From JAAXHV01 sp965207165 (GTDB lineage: Bacteria; Pseudomonadota; Gammaproteobacteria; Eutrophobiales; Eutrophobiaceae), in contig OZ242265.1 of assembly GCA_965207165.1 (NCBI GenBank), positions 4,340,001-4,404,000 of the forward strand: a stretch of 64,000 nucleotides of DNA, read 5' to 3'. The position numbers were made by a program, and so were the translations under genes. The stretch's first letter is position 1; each line of letters begins with the position of its first letter. The notes under the pieces are model-generated. The model was not told the DNA's origin, searched no databases, and saw only the letters and a program-made list of their open reading frames with translations. Positions 40,619-50,735 of this stretch are shown here, one piece after another.

Positions 40619-43549
40619 TCACTGGCATGACTCGCAATCCGCGTCATCCAGCGAACATACCGGGGGTTCGGCCTGGCTGTGGCCGGTACGTTCAACCGCT
40701 GCCAGCTTGGTTTCCCGGCCGCCGCTCAAGGTGCTTTTCTCTACGTGTGTTGCACCCAGGCTGCGCAGGTAATAGGTTGTCTTGAGCCCGCGTATCCAGG
40801 CCAGCTTGTACAGGTTGTCCATTTTCTTGCCGTCCGGTTCGGACATGTACAGGTTGAGCGACTGTGCCTGGTCGAGCCATTTCTGCCGGCGGGAGGCGCA
40901 CTCCACCAGCCAGCGCGGGTCTATCTCAAAAGCGGTCGAGTAAAGCATTTTCAAATCATCGGGAATGCGATCGACCTGCTGCACGCTGCCGTCAAAATAC
41001 TTGAGGTCGCTGACCATGACGTCATCCCAGAGGCCGCGTTCCTTGAGATCGTTGACCATGTAAGGATTGACCACGGTAAACTCACCGGACAGGTTTGATT
41101 TGACGAACAGGTTCTGGTAGGTCGGCTCGATGGACTGGCTGACACCGCAGATGTTGGAAATGGTCGCGGTGGGCGCGATGGCCATACAGTTGGAATTACG
41201 CATGCCCGTCTTTTTCACGCGCTTGCGTAAGCTGTTCCAATCCAGTTTTTGGGCCTTGTCCATGTCCAGGAAGCCGTTGCGGTTTTTTTCCAGTATGTCG
41301 ATGGAATCGATCGGCAGAATTCCCTTGTTCCAGAGCGAACCCTTGAAACTGGTATAAGTGCCGCGTTCTTCAGCCAGGTTGGTTGACGCCTTGATTGCGT
41401 AGTAACTGACCATCTCCATGCTGTTGTCGGCAAACTCGATCGCTTCCCTGGAAGCGTAGGGGAGGCGCAGTTTATACAACGCATCCTGGAATCCCATAAT
41501 GCCCATGCCTACCGGGCGGTGTTTCAGATTGGAACGGCGCGCCTGCGGCACGCTGTAGTAGTTGTAGTCGATTACGTTATCCAGCATACGCATGGCGACG
41601 TTGATGGTGTGTTCCAGCTTATCCTGGTCAAGCCCGTTTTCGCCCACGTGCTGCGCCAGGTTGACGGAACCGAGATTGCAGACCGCGATCTCATCGTCGG
41701 AGGTATTCAGCGTAATCTCGGTACACAGGTTGGATGAATGCACCACGCCGGTATGCTGTTGCGGCGAACGCAGGTTGCAGGGGTCCTTGAACGTGAGCCA
41801 GGGGTGGCCGGTTTCGTACAGCATGGAAAGCATTTTGCGCCACAGGTCTGCCGCCTTGATGGCCTTGTGCAGTTTAAGCTCGCCGCGGGCTGCCATTTGT
41901 TCGTATTCGACGTAGCGCTGGCTGAACTCCTCCCCATACAGGTCATGCAGGTCCGTCGTATCGTCCGGCGAGAACAGGGTCCAGCCGCCGCCCTCACTGA
42001 CCCGCTGCATGAACAGGTCCGGGATCCAGTTGGCGGTATTCATGTCATGGGTGCGGCGCCGGTCGTCACCGGTGTTTTTGCGCAGATCCAGAAACTCCTC
42101 GATATCGAGATGCCAGCTTTCCAGGTACGCGCACATGGCGCCCTTGCGTTTCCCGCCCTGGTTGACTGCGACGGCGGTATCGTTGGCAACCTTGAGAAAG
42201 GGCACGACGCCCTGGGACTTGCCGTTGGTCCCTTTAATATGTGCGCCCATTGAGCGGACCCGGCTCCAGTCATTGCCCAGGCCGCCGGCAAATTTGGACA
42301 ACAGGGCATCATCCTTGATCGCGCTGAAGATCCCGTCCAGGTTATCGGGCACCGTGCTCAGGTAACAACTGGAAAGCTGCGGCCGGCATGTCCCCGAATT
42401 AAACAGGGTGGGCGTGGAACTCATGAAGTCGAAGGAAGACAGCAGCTCATAAAATTCAATCGTCCTGGTTTCCCGGTCCAGTTCGTTAATGGCCAGGCCC
42501 ATTGCCACGCGCATGAAAAAAACCTGCGGTAATTCGATACGAACCTGTTCGTCTGTATGGATGAAGTAACGGTCGTACAGGGTCTGCAGGCCGAGGTAGG
42601 TGAACAAGTGGTCACGTTCAGGTTTCAGCGCCTTGCCCAGGCGGTCGAGGTCATACTTCACCAGTTCATGGCCCAGCAGGTCCAGGGAGGAGGCCGTTTC
42701 GATGTATTTGTGGAAATACAGAGGATATTGCTCCGCCATCTGCGCCTGGGTTGCCTCCATATCGCTCTGGTTGACATAGCTCAGGGCTTCCCTGCGCAAA
42801 CCGTCCAGCAACAGGCGGGCGGCAACGTAAGAGTAATTCGGTTCTTTTTCTATCAGCGCCCGGGCGCTCATTACCAGGGCCGGGTTGACGTCTGCTTCGT
42901 TGACGCCGTCGAACAGGTTGCGCAACGCGTCATCGATAATAAGACGGCCATCGACGTGTTCCAGGCCGTTACAGGCCTCATCGACGACCGCGACCAAGCG
43001 ATCCATGTCCAGTTGTTTTAAGCCGCCATCCCTGGTTTTAACGTTGATGCCGCCCGCCGCCCCAGTTTGTTCAACCTCTTCTTCCTTGTCTTTTTCGATG
43101 CGGGCCCGTGCCCGGTCTTCCCGGTAAAGCACGTAGGCGCGGGCAACCTTCTGCTCGCCGGCGCGCATCAATGCCAGTTCAACCCGGTCCTGGATGTCCT
43201 CTATGTGTACGGTGCCGCCGCTGGGCAGGCGGCGCGTCAGGGCGCTGACTACCTGCTCGCTGAGAACCGCTACTTTTTCGTGGACACGGGTCGACGCCGC
43301 AGCCGTACCGCCTTCCACTTCCAGGAACGCCTTGGTGATGGCGACATTGATCTTGGACGCGTTAAAGGCCGTCACTTTGCCGTTGCGGCGAATGACGTTG
43401 TATTCACCGGGCTGGTAGGTGTTTAATTCATCGGCAAATTCGCGATTCGGCTGGTCGCCGTTCTGGCGGGCAAGTTCATTTTCCGTGTGAATATTATCGG
43501 TGTCAATATCAACTACGGACTCCACCAGGACAGGTTTTTCGCTTTGCAT
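40619..43549 (-). CDS. nrdA: Class Ia ribonucleotide reductase alpha subunit
   Basis: A 976-residue R1 protein that reduces ribonucleoside diphosphates. Two ATP-cone domains are seen, at about residues 50-160 (YNVIRRNGKVTAFNASKI) and 165-250 (VKTRDGGLKQLDMDRLV), like the Pseudomonas enzyme. The catalytic set comprises the cysteine in RPQLSSCYLS, N-x-C-x-E in SNLCTEITL, and the C in AVCNLGSVNL. The C-terminal shuttle cysteines end the protein (DADCESCQ). ATG 43549 was chosen over an upstream GTG at 43564. Paired NrdR-like boxes lie upstream. Confidence 0.95.
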   Translation of the reverse strand: MQSEKPVLVESVVDIDTDNIHTENELARQNGDQPNREFADELNTYQPGEYNVIRRNGKVTAFNASKINVAITKAFLEVEGGTAAASTRVHEKVAVLSEQVVSALTRRLPSGGTVHIEDIQDRVELALMRAGEQKVARAYVLYREDRARARIEKDKEEEVEQTGAAGGINVKTRDGGLKQLDMDRLVAVVDEACNGLEHVDGRLIIDDALRNLFDGVNEADVNPALVMSARALIEKEPNYSYVAARLLLDGLRREALSYVNQSDMEATQAQMAEQYPLYFHKYIETASSLDLLGHELVKYDLDRLGKALKPERDHLFTYLGLQTLYDRYFIHTDEQVRIELPQVFFMRVAMGLAINELDRETRTIEFYELLSSFDFMSSTPTLFNSGTCRPQLSSCYLSTVPDNLDGIFSAIKDDALLSKFAGGLGNDWSRVRSMGAHIKGTNGKSQGVVPFLKVANDTAVAVNQGGKRKGAMCAYLESWHLDIEEFLDLRKNTGDDRRRTHDMNTANWIPDLFMQRVSEGGGWTLFSPDDTTDLHDLYGEEFSQRYVEYEQMAARGELKLHKAIKAADLWRKMLSMLYETGHPWLTFKDPCNLRSPQQHTGVVHSSNLCTEITLNTSDDEIAVCNLGSVNLAQHVGENGLDQDKLEHTINVAMRMLDNVIDYNYYSVPQARRSNLKHRPVGMGIMGFQDALYKLRLPYASREAIEFADNSMEMVSYYAIKASTNLAEERGTYTSFKGSLWNKGILPIDSIDILEKNRNGFLDMDKAQKLDWNSLRKRVKKTGMRNSNCMAIAPTATISNICGVSQSIEPTYQNLFVKSNLSGEFTVVNPYMVNDLKERGLWDDVMVSDLKYFDGSVQQVDRIPDDLKMLYSTAFEIDPRWLVECASRRQKWLDQAQSLNLYMSEPDGKKMDNLYKLAWIRGLKTTYYLRSLGATHVEKSTLSGGRETKLAAVERTGHSQAEPPVCSLDDADCESCQ

Positions 43550-43651
43550 AAGCCGTATCCGCACAACGTTCTAGTTTTGGTATTATCATTTCCGGGTCTG
43601 GTCAGGAACCCGGAAACGAGATGAAGTTTGTTACGCAACGTTTATTATTGC

Positions 43652-43699
43652 ACTACTACATTATGTGGTCAAGTGGTATTTACACTACAATACCTTGTG
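43652..43699. promoter_or_regulatory. Pair of NrdR-like boxes upstream of nrdA
   Basis: ACTACTACATTATGTG (43652-43667) and ACTACAATACCTTGTG (43684-43699) resemble the NrdR consensus (ACACWATATWTWGTGT-like). Their starts are 32 bp apart, about three helical turns, the usual spacing. They lie about 105-150 bp upstream of the nrdA start. Confidence 0.6.
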
Positions 43700-43729
43700 G
43701 ATGTTGCTGTGACTTACCATTGTATTAGT

Positions 43730-43738
43730 TGTGGATAA
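43730..43738 (-). promoter_or_regulatory. DnaA box
   Basis: TGTGGATAA is the exact complement of the TTATCCACA consensus. A near match, TTGTGGATG, is at 43695-43703. DnaA control of nrd operons is known in enterobacteria, so a similar link is possible here. Confidence 0.5.
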
Positions 43739-43800
43739 GCTGCGTAAAAAAACTGTGCAAAGAATGATGGATGAGAATAAAATGCAGCGGATTCAATAAT

Positions 43801-45228
43801 ATGTCAGTAGAGAAAACAACGATACGGGCGGACGTCGCGGTACTGGGCTCCGGGCCGGGCGGCTATACCGCGGCGTTCCGCTCCGCCGACCTGGGCCTGA
43901 AGACCGTTTTGATCGAGCGCTATCCCACCCTGGGGGGGGTATGCCTGAACGTCGGCTGCATTCCCTCCAAGGCCCTGCTGCATGCGGCCAGGGTCATCAG
44001 CGACGCCCGGGAAGCCGCGGCTTACGGGATCGAATTCGGCGAGCCGGACATTAACCGGACCGGGTTGCTGGGCTGGAAGGAGAAGGTCGTCGCGCGCTTG
44101 ACCGGCGGGCTGAGAGGGCTGGCGCGACAAAGAAAGGTCACGCTGGTCCAGGGTACGGGTCAGTTTGCCTCGCCTGACCGGATCGCCGTGGACAGCGGTG
44201 ACGGTGTGCAGGATGTGGCGTTTGACAAGGCCATTATTGCCGTCGGTTCACGGCCCGCAGACCTGCCCGGCTGCCCCGATGACCCCCGCGTGATGGATTC
44301 CACAGCGGCCCTGGCCCTGCCGGAGATACCGCACAGGTTACTGGTCGTCGGCGGCGGGATTATCGGCCTGGAAATGGCCACTGTTTACCACGAACTGGGC
44401 AGCAGTGTCACCGTGGTCGAACTGCTCGACGACCTGATGACCGGCGCCGACCCCGACCTGGTGAAACCCTTGCAGAAGCGTATTGCCGGTCAGTATGAAA
44501 ATATTTTCCCGGGCACCCGCGTGACCGGGATCAAGCCGGCCGAAAACGGTTTGACGGTCGGGTTTTCCGGTCCCGGGGCGCCGTCTGAAGATACCTTCGA
44601 CCGGGTCCTGGTGGCGGTGGGCCGGCGCCCTGACGGCGCACAGACCGGCGCCGGGAACGCCGGCGTTAACGTCGATGAGCGGGGTTTTATCCCCGTGGAC
44701 AAACAGCAACGCACCAACGTGGCCGATATCTTCGCCATCGGCGATGTGACCGGCCCGCCCATGCTGGCCCATAAGGCCAGCCACGAGGGCAGGGTGGCCG
44801 CGGAAGTCGCCGCCGGCATGAAAAGCTGGTTCGACGCCAGGGTGATCCCGTCCGTGGCCTACACGGATCCGGAAGTCGCCTGGGTGGGTGTTACGGAAGC
44901 CGAGGCGAAACAGCAGGGTCTCAACTACGGCAAGGGCGTGTTCCCCTGGGCGGCCAGCGGGCGTTCCCTGAGCCTGGGCCGCAACGAGGGGTTGACCAAG
45001 TTAATATTCGACAAGGAAACCCGGCGCGTTATCGGCGCAGGAATCACCGGCAGCAATGCCGGCGACCTGATTGCAGAGGTGGCCCTGGCCATCGAGATGG
45101 ACTGCACCGCGGAGGACATCGGCCTGACCATCCATCCCCATCCCACGTTGTCGGAAACCGTCGCCTTCTCCGCCGACATGTTCGAGGGAACAATTACGGA
45201 TTTGTATGTGGGGGGTAAAGGGGATTAG
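43801..45228 (+). CDS. lpdA: Dihydrolipoamide dehydrogenase
   Basis: A 475-residue pyridine-nucleotide disulfide oxidoreductase, the E3 subunit of 2-oxoacid dehydrogenase or glycine-cleavage complexes. It has the FAD motif VLGSGPGGYTAAFRSADLG, the redox-active disulfide in GGVCLNVGCIPSKALLH, the NAD motif VVGGGIIGLEMATVYHELG, FAIGDVTG, and the C-terminal HPHPTLSE with the catalytic His-Glu. ATG 43801 gives the family-typical N-terminus; an in-frame ATG at 43771 has no better ribosome site. It stands alone, divergent from nrdA, so its partner complex is not apparent. Confidence 0.93.
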   Translation: MSVEKTTIRADVAVLGSGPGGYTAAFRSADLGLKTVLIERYPTLGGVCLNVGCIPSKALLHAARVISDAREAAAYGIEFGEPDINRTGLLGWKEKVVARLTGGLRGLARQRKVTLVQGTGQFASPDRIAVDSGDGVQDVAFDKAIIAVGSRPADLPGCPDDPRVMDSTAALALPEIPHRLLVVGGGIIGLEMATVYHELGSSVTVVELLDDLMTGADPDLVKPLQKRIAGQYENIFPGTRVTGIKPAENGLTVGFSGPGAPSEDTFDRVLVAVGRRPDGAQTGAGNAGVNVDERGFIPVDKQQRTNVADIFAIGDVTGPPMLAHKASHEGRVAAEVAAGMKSWFDARVIPSVAYTDPEVAWVGVTEAEAKQQGLNYGKGVFPWAASGRSLSLGRNEGLTKLIFDKETRRVIGAGITGSNAGDLIAEVALAIEMDCTAEDIGLTIHPHPTLSETVAFSADMFEGTITDLYVGGKGD

Positions 45229-45367
45229 CAATTACGAATTGGGAATTCGTCCCTCACGCACAGGGTCAAACTTGCGGCCGCCATGTTTCTGTAATTGTAA
45301 ATTGCCAGGCGGATCAATATACTTGCTGCACAACAAGACTTAACAACCACTCAGGGGATGTCACGTC

Positions 45368-46120
45368 ATGCCAGCCACAACCGGAATTTACCGGTCGGAT
45401 CGAATCTCCGAATCTGTCGGATCTTTGCGCATCATCCTGTTGTTGGCAGCCTCGCTGCTGATAGCCGGGGGTTGCACTACCACTCAGGATTTTTCCACCA
45501 TATCGGCCCTGGAATCCCAGGATGAAGGAATAGAAATCGTATTGATGCCGCTGGACGTGGAGTTATCTGTCCTGACCATGGGCGGTATGCTGGAACCCCG
45601 CGCCGACTGGACCAGGGATGCAAAACAACACATATTGACTGCGTTGGAGACGGAACAACAGGTACGCGGCTCCAGCATGCTGCGTTATAAGGAACCCGAC
45701 GATAATGATCCCCTGGCTGAACGGCTGATAGAACTGAAGCGTTTGCACGGCGCCGTGGGATTGGCAATACAAAAGCATCAATATGAAGGGATGAAGTTGC
45801 CCACAAAAAATGGCGCACTCGATTGGACCCTGGGGCCGGAAGTAACGACGCTCGCACAAAAATACAATGCTGATTACGCCCTGTTTATACGAGTCAGGAA
45901 CAGTTACAGCAGCGCCGGCCGTGTTCTGGTGAGACTGGCCGCCGCAGCGCTCGGCGTTTATATGCAAGGTGGCGAACAACAAGGGTTTGCGTCTCTGGTT
46001 GACCTGCGTAGCGGTGATATTGTCTGGTTCAATCGTTTAATCAGTATAGTTGGCGATTTGCGTACTGAAGAACCCGCGGCAAAGACAGTCTCACTTTTGC
46101 TGGAAGGTTTGCCGCAATAA
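45368..46120 (+). CDS. Predicted lipoprotein, function unknown
   Basis: A 250-residue protein with a long N-region and a lipoprotein-type signal (LLLAASLLIAGGC, cysteine near residue 36). The -3 residue is A, so the lipobox is slightly weak. The mature part has EIVLMPLDVELSVLTMGGMLEPRADWT and GPEVTTLAQKYNADYALFIRVRNSYSSAGRV, a pattern like the CsgG/GNA1162-type lipoproteins, but I cannot make a firm match. It is followed after 26 bp by the M48 protease gene and then another lipoprotein gene, so the three look like an envelope operon. Confidence 0.65.
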   Translation: MPATTGIYRSDRISESVGSLRIILLLAASLLIAGGCTTTQDFSTISALESQDEGIEIVLMPLDVELSVLTMGGMLEPRADWTRDAKQHILTALETEQQVRGSSMLRYKEPDDNDPLAERLIELKRLHGAVGLAIQKHQYEGMKLPTKNGALDWTLGPEVTTLAQKYNADYALFIRVRNSYSSAGRVLVRLAAAALGVYMQGGEQQGFASLVDLRSGDIVWFNRLISIVGDLRTEEPAAKTVSLLLEGLPQ

Positions 46121-46146
46121 GCATCGTGTTAGCGGGAACGCGGAGC

Positions 46147-47346
46147 ATGTTGCGTAGCTGCATTGTCCTGTATTGCATGCTGTTTGCCGGCGCAAGCGCG
46201 TTTGCCACTGATTACCAACCGTTAGGCGCGACGGTCCATCCGGGTCATGTGCCTGATGATGGAGGGCTTGAATCGGGTATATGGATGCAGGTAGAACGGT
46301 ATGAAACAGATATCAGAAACTCGCCTCGACGCATCCGCGATGAAGCAATTAATCGATATCTCCATAATATTGTTTGCAGGTTATCGCCCGATTACTGCAA
46401 GGATATACGCCTGTTTATCACTCGAACGCCCTTCTTTAACGCTACCATGATGCCGAACGGATTGATGACGGTCTGGACCGGTCTGTTACTGCGAGTCCAT
46501 AACGAGGCGCAGCTTGCCGCCATATTGGGTCATGAGTTGGGTCATTATTTACGGCAACATGGTCTGGACGGGTTTAAGGATGCAAAGACCAAGTCCAATA
46601 TCGCGTTACTGCTGGGATTGGGATTTGGATTTGCTGGTATGACCAGCGCACATTCCGGCTATTCCGATGCCAACAATATTGCACAGTTCGTATTGCTTGC
46701 CAGCCGATTCGCACACAGCCGCGCCGCGGAACGGGAAGCAGATCAATTTGGAATTCAGTTGATGGCAGAAGCCGGCTACGACCCGTTTGAATCGGCCAGG
46801 GTCTGGAAAATCATCATTGATGAAGAAAAGGCGGCAAAACACGGCAAACTTCAGGGTTCGCCTTTCTTTGCCAGTCATCCGTCCCCCAAGGATCGGTTGA
46901 CGACCCTGGACTCGTATGCCCGTATATTAACGTCAGAGAAGGCTGACCACGGAGAAAAAGCAACCGATAGGTTCCTGGAGCATATGACACCTTACTGGAA
47001 AACATTCCTTGACGATGAATTAAGGTTAAACCAGCCGGGGAAAACCGAATTCATCCTCGACAATTTAATCGATAACAATGTTGTGCCCGGGGTCGTGCAT
47101 TTTTACAAAGGGGAGTTATATAGACAGAGAAAGGAAACAGGCGACACCGACCTGGCGCGCCAACATTACCAGCAGGCATTACAGGCCGATTATTTTCTTC
47201 CTGAAACCTACCGTTCCCTGGGCTTGTTGCACCTGAAGGAAAAACGTATGCAGGATGCCATGGAGAACCTGAAGCTGTACCTTGAAGCATCTCCCGATGC
47301 GGAAGACCGGGAAATGATTGAATACTACCTGACAATGGGGCAATAA
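46147..47346 (+). CDS. M48-family zinc metalloprotease with C-terminal TPR-like region
   Basis: A 399-residue exported protease (signal ends about SAFA, residue 18). The zinc site is HELGH in ILGHELGHYLRQHG (about residue 130), with the third ligand in SRAAEREADQFGIQLM, as in BepA-type M48 periplasmic proteases. The C-terminus (about 300-399) has TPR-type helices (LARQHYQQALQADYFLPETYRSLGLLHLKEKRMQDA). Such proteases survey outer-membrane protein assembly. ATG 46147 is preferred over GTG 46126 because the signal peptide starts there. Confidence 0.88.
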   Translation: MLRSCIVLYCMLFAGASAFATDYQPLGATVHPGHVPDDGGLESGIWMQVERYETDIRNSPRRIRDEAINRYLHNIVCRLSPDYCKDIRLFITRTPFFNATMMPNGLMTVWTGLLLRVHNEAQLAAILGHELGHYLRQHGLDGFKDAKTKSNIALLLGLGFGFAGMTSAHSGYSDANNIAQFVLLASRFAHSRAAEREADQFGIQLMAEAGYDPFESARVWKIIIDEEKAAKHGKLQGSPFFASHPSPKDRLTTLDSYARILTSEKADHGEKATDRFLEHMTPYWKTFLDDELRLNQPGKTEFILDNLIDNNVVPGVVHFYKGELYRQRKETGDTDLARQHYQQALQADYFLPETYRSLGLLHLKEKRMQDAMENLKLYLEASPDAEDREMIEYYLTMGQ

Positions 47347-47349
47347 CAC

Positions 47350-47913
47350 ATGAATAGACTGCTCATTCTTGCCGGCGTCCTTCTGTTGAGCGCCTGCAAC
47401 CAGTACACATTGGTTCAACCCGGGCTTGTTGAGGTACAACAGATCGCGGTGTCACCGACCAAACCCTGGAATGCAGCGCCTCCCGCGGATCGTATGGGGG
47501 GTTACCCGACCTGGACAACTGACGGAGTTATCCTGAATTCCGTGACATTTTTCCCGGCGATAAAAAATGGGAAAACCCTGTTCAAATCAAGGCGTGATAA
47601 TCCGTATCCGGTTTTTACTACAGATTTGTTGCCGAATGAGATAGTGGAAATCGTCGAATCATCCATCGCGAAAGAACTTGGGGCCACTATTTCCGGGAGC
47701 AGCGGACTAAAGCCGTTGACGATTGACGGCAACCCGGGCTTTCAGTCCAGCTTTGATTTCATCGCCGGCGATGTTCCACGGCGCGCTTTCGTTGCCGGCG
47801 CGGTAAAAGGGGAGGCATTGTACCTGATGCTTTACCAGGCAACGGATCTGTATTACTACGATAAATACCTGGAAGATGTCATGTCCATGGCTGCCGGCAT
47901 GAGCTTGAATTAA
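47350..47913 (+). CDS. Predicted lipoprotein, function unknown
   Basis: A 187-residue lipoprotein with a clear lipobox, LLLSAC (cysteine at residue 17). The mature part has FPAIKNGKTLFKSRRDNPYPVF, then NEIVEIVESSIAKELGAT and the later GNPGFQSSFDFIAGDVPRRAFVAGAV, reminiscent of small outer-membrane lipoproteins, but no named family was recognised. The ATG comes 4 bp after the protease stop, so the two are very likely cotranscribed with the upstream lipoprotein gene. Confidence 0.7.
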   Translation: MNRLLILAGVLLLSACNQYTLVQPGLVEVQQIAVSPTKPWNAAPPADRMGGYPTWTTDGVILNSVTFFPAIKNGKTLFKSRRDNPYPVFTTDLLPNEIVEIVESSIAKELGATISGSSGLKPLTIDGNPGFQSSFDFIAGDVPRRAFVAGAVKGEALYLMLYQATDLYYYDKYLEDVMSMAAGMSLN

Positions 47914-48012
47914 GGAAATTTGTAAAACTTCAATACCCGGATCGGTTCCCGGACTTGTAGTCAGTGATATTCCAGAACTGTTTTCACTACGCTATGATGT
48001 GAAACAGGCCCG

Positions 48013-50496
48013 TCAGAACCGCTTGCGCAGCGTCACGCCGTAGGTGCGGGTCTCGCGCAGGTAGGAGGCGAGCTTCCCGTCCTGCAGCGGCACGTCGAAT
48101 ACGGCGCCGTACCAATCCTCATCCAGCAGGTTGCGCGCCCAGAAGGAGACATCGAGGTCGATGGCCTTCAATACCAGCCCGGCGCGGGCGTTGAGCAGGC
48201 CGAAACCGTCCTGCATCTTGATAGGGTCGGCATTTCCATCCATCACGATACTGCTCCGGTGGTTGTAATCCGCATGGACATAGCCGCCCAGGTTGTCGCT
48301 GAAGGAACGGGACAGGGTCGCGGACAGCAGCACGGAGTGTTCCGGGTTACCGGCCAGGCGGTCACCGGTACGATCGCAAAACGCGTCCCCGGGGTTGAGC
48401 CGGCCCGGGTCCGGCGTGCCGGCCAGGAACGGCGCGGCCAGCCAGCAGGTGGCCTGTTCGAACTCATCGTACTCGGCCTCGTTATAGATATATGCCGCGC
48501 TCAAGGCCAGGCCGTTGAGCGGTGACCAGGCTACCTCCAGTTCCCCGCCTTTGGCCTCCAATTTCCCCGCGTTACGCAGGTTGAAGCCGTCGCCGGTGAA
48601 GGAGTTGCTCTGGAAATCTTCCACCGTCGTGTAATGCAGCGCCAGGTTCACGCGCAGGCGCTGTTCCGGCAGGACCAGCTTCATCCCGGCCTCGAACGAG
48701 TCCGACTTCTCGGCGCCGAACACCTGGCTCAATGCCGCGGGGATGCGGTCGGTATTGGTGCCGCCGGACTTGAACCCGGTGGCATAACCGGCGTACAGCA
48801 GCAGGTCGTCGTTCGGGGTCCAGCTCAGTTTGACGTTCCAGGTCACCTGGTCGTCCTTCAGGGTTTCATCCACGTCCGGGCGCGGCGCAAACGCCGGCGT
48901 CAGGTAATAGCCCCAGCCCGGATAGGTAAGCGGCGTCAGCAACGAGCGGTCCAGCCGCGCCTGGCCCAGGCTCGCCAGAAACAGGTTGGTGCCGATGGCA
49001 ACAAAATCCGGCGGCGGGCCGAAGTTGCCCTGGGTAAAGGTGCCATCCATTTTTTTCTTTTCATCGGTATAACGCAGTCCCGCAGATACGCTCCACTGGT
49101 CCAGCAACTGGACGTCGACCTGGCCGAATAGTGCCCAGGCCTCATGGTCCTGCAGCATGACATTCAGGGAATGGCCGCCGGGAAGGACGGCCGGCGCGGT
49201 CATGGGGATAAAGCCGCCGGTCAACGCAGACAGGCCGTTGATGGTGTTGATCAGCGTGCGCAGCAGCGGGTCGCCGTTGACGACGAAGGCTTCCAGGTGC
49301 GCACCCGGCGCGGTGGTCGACCAGCTGTTCAGGTTCTGGTTGAAGTAATACGCCCCGGCCAGGTAATCCACCCGGCCCCTGCTGCCGGACAGGCGCAACT
49401 CCTGGGAAAACACCTCCGACTCCCCGCGGTTGTAGCGGTCAGCAATATCCGCCGCATTGAAATCCACGTCCGCATCGTCCGTGGTGTTGAATGTGCGGTA
49501 CGCACTGATTGCCGTCAAGGTGTCCGTGGCGCCGATGTCCCAGTTCAACTCCGCAGACACGCCGCTGTCCTCGTTCCTCGATTCAGGCAGCCGGTTCATG
49601 TGCACGACGTAGTCAGTGAATTGATCTTCGTTCACCAGCGGAATGCCCAGGCTCGCCAGCAGGGCGTCGGAACCGGGCCGGCCGTCGAACGAGAAATAAT
49701 TGTTGCGGAACGTGGCCGCGGCACAGCAGACCTCGTCGATCTCGGAATAGTCCAGTATGACCCGCAGCGACACATCCTCCGTGGGTGTGTACAGCAGTTG
49801 CGCCCGTCCGCCGTAGCGATCCCGGTCATTGAGCAGGTTCCCGCCCTCACCAATCGCATCGACAAAGCCGTCCCGGCTGGTCATGAACCCCGTCAACCGC
49901 ACCGCCAGCACGTCCTCCACCAGGGAACCGCCGAAGGCGCCGTTGGCGCTGAACAGGTCCAGGTTGCCGTAGCTCAGATCCAGGTAGCCGTCCGTCTCAT
50001 GGGACGGCGCCACCGTGTTCAGCAACACCGCCCCGGCGGACGAGTTGCGCCCGAACAGCGTGCCCTGCGGGCCGCGCAACACCTCCACCCGTTCCATGTC
50101 CGCCAGTTCGTTGATCAGTGCACTCTGGCGCGCCCGGTAGACGCCGTCGACATACAGGCCGACCGAGGATTCGAGGCCGAAATTCTGGGAACTGGTGCCG
50201 ATGCCGCGGATGTTGAAGTTCGCGGTGGTGGCGGTCTGGCTCTGTCCGACACGAAGTGCCGGTGCGTGCTGCTGCAGGTCGAACGCGTCGGTAATCCCGT
50301 GTTCGATGAGTTGCTCGCCGGACAGGGCGGTGACGGCGACCGGGATGTCCTGGATATTCTGCGCCCGCTTCTGCGCGGTGACGATGATCTCTTCAAGCAG
50401 GCCCTGTTCCTGTGCATACGGCGCCGGCGCTGCCGTGCAGAGTGATATGGTCAAGAATGCAAAAAGCCATTCTCGTTGCGTAATCCTGTATGACAT
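48013..50496 (-). CDS. TonB-dependent outer-membrane receptor
   Basis: An 827-residue receptor with a signal peptide (ends about PYAQE, residue 29), a TonB box EEIIVTAQK, a plug with VEVLRGPQGTLFGRNSSAGAVLLNT-type text, and a large barrel ending LRKRF. It imports an unknown ligand. ATG 50496 was chosen because GGAGGAGG precedes it; a start at 50517 is also open. It is divergent from the RND pump genes with a 239-bp gap in which I see no gene. Its sequence and codons are unlike the receptor at 10550, so they are separate systems. Confidence 0.9.
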   Translation of the reverse strand: MSYRITQREWLFAFLTISLCTAAPAPYAQEQGLLEEIIVTAQKRAQNIQDIPVAVTALSGEQLIEHGITDAFDLQQHAPALRVGQSQTATTANFNIRGIGTSSQNFGLESSVGLYVDGVYRARQSALINELADMERVEVLRGPQGTLFGRNSSAGAVLLNTVAPSHETDGYLDLSYGNLDLFSANGAFGGSLVEDVLAVRLTGFMTSRDGFVDAIGEGGNLLNDRDRYGGRAQLLYTPTEDVSLRVILDYSEIDEVCCAAATFRNNYFSFDGRPGSDALLASLGIPLVNEDQFTDYVVHMNRLPESRNEDSGVSAELNWDIGATDTLTAISAYRTFNTTDDADVDFNAADIADRYNRGESEVFSQELRLSGSRGRVDYLAGAYYFNQNLNSWSTTAPGAHLEAFVVNGDPLLRTLINTINGLSALTGGFIPMTAPAVLPGGHSLNVMLQDHEAWALFGQVDVQLLDQWSVSAGLRYTDEKKKMDGTFTQGNFGPPPDFVAIGTNLFLASLGQARLDRSLLTPLTYPGWGYYLTPAFAPRPDVDETLKDDQVTWNVKLSWTPNDDLLLYAGYATGFKSGGTNTDRIPAALSQVFGAEKSDSFEAGMKLVLPEQRLRVNLALHYTTVEDFQSNSFTGDGFNLRNAGKLEAKGGELEVAWSPLNGLALSAAYIYNEAEYDEFEQATCWLAAPFLAGTPDPGRLNPGDAFCDRTGDRLAGNPEHSVLLSATLSRSFSDNLGGYVHADYNHRSSIVMDGNADPIKMQDGFGLLNARAGLVLKAIDLDVSFWARNLLDEDWYGAVFDVPLQDGKLASYLRETRTYGVTLRKRF

Positions 50497-50735
50497 GAGC
50501 CTCCTCCACATGATCACTAATCCCCTTGTAGTTGATTTTGTACTGCGACGGGCGTATCAAAACACGTTATTAGCGGCCCGCTACCGGCGGCGCCTAACCT
50601 ATACACAAAAGTATTGACGAGTTCCTTAATTGGCATAGCATTCCATACCTGAGGAGGAATTACAAATCCTGCTCTCGCAGCGGTACGACGCGCTGGTTTA
50701 GTGTTTGCAGCACCTGTCAATATTAGGAAAATAAC

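Noticed and set aside
43730..43738. Replication origin signal
   Set aside because: One perfect and one near DnaA box without an AT-rich unwinding region or dnaA/dnaN/gyrB neighbours; regulation of nrd is the simpler reading.
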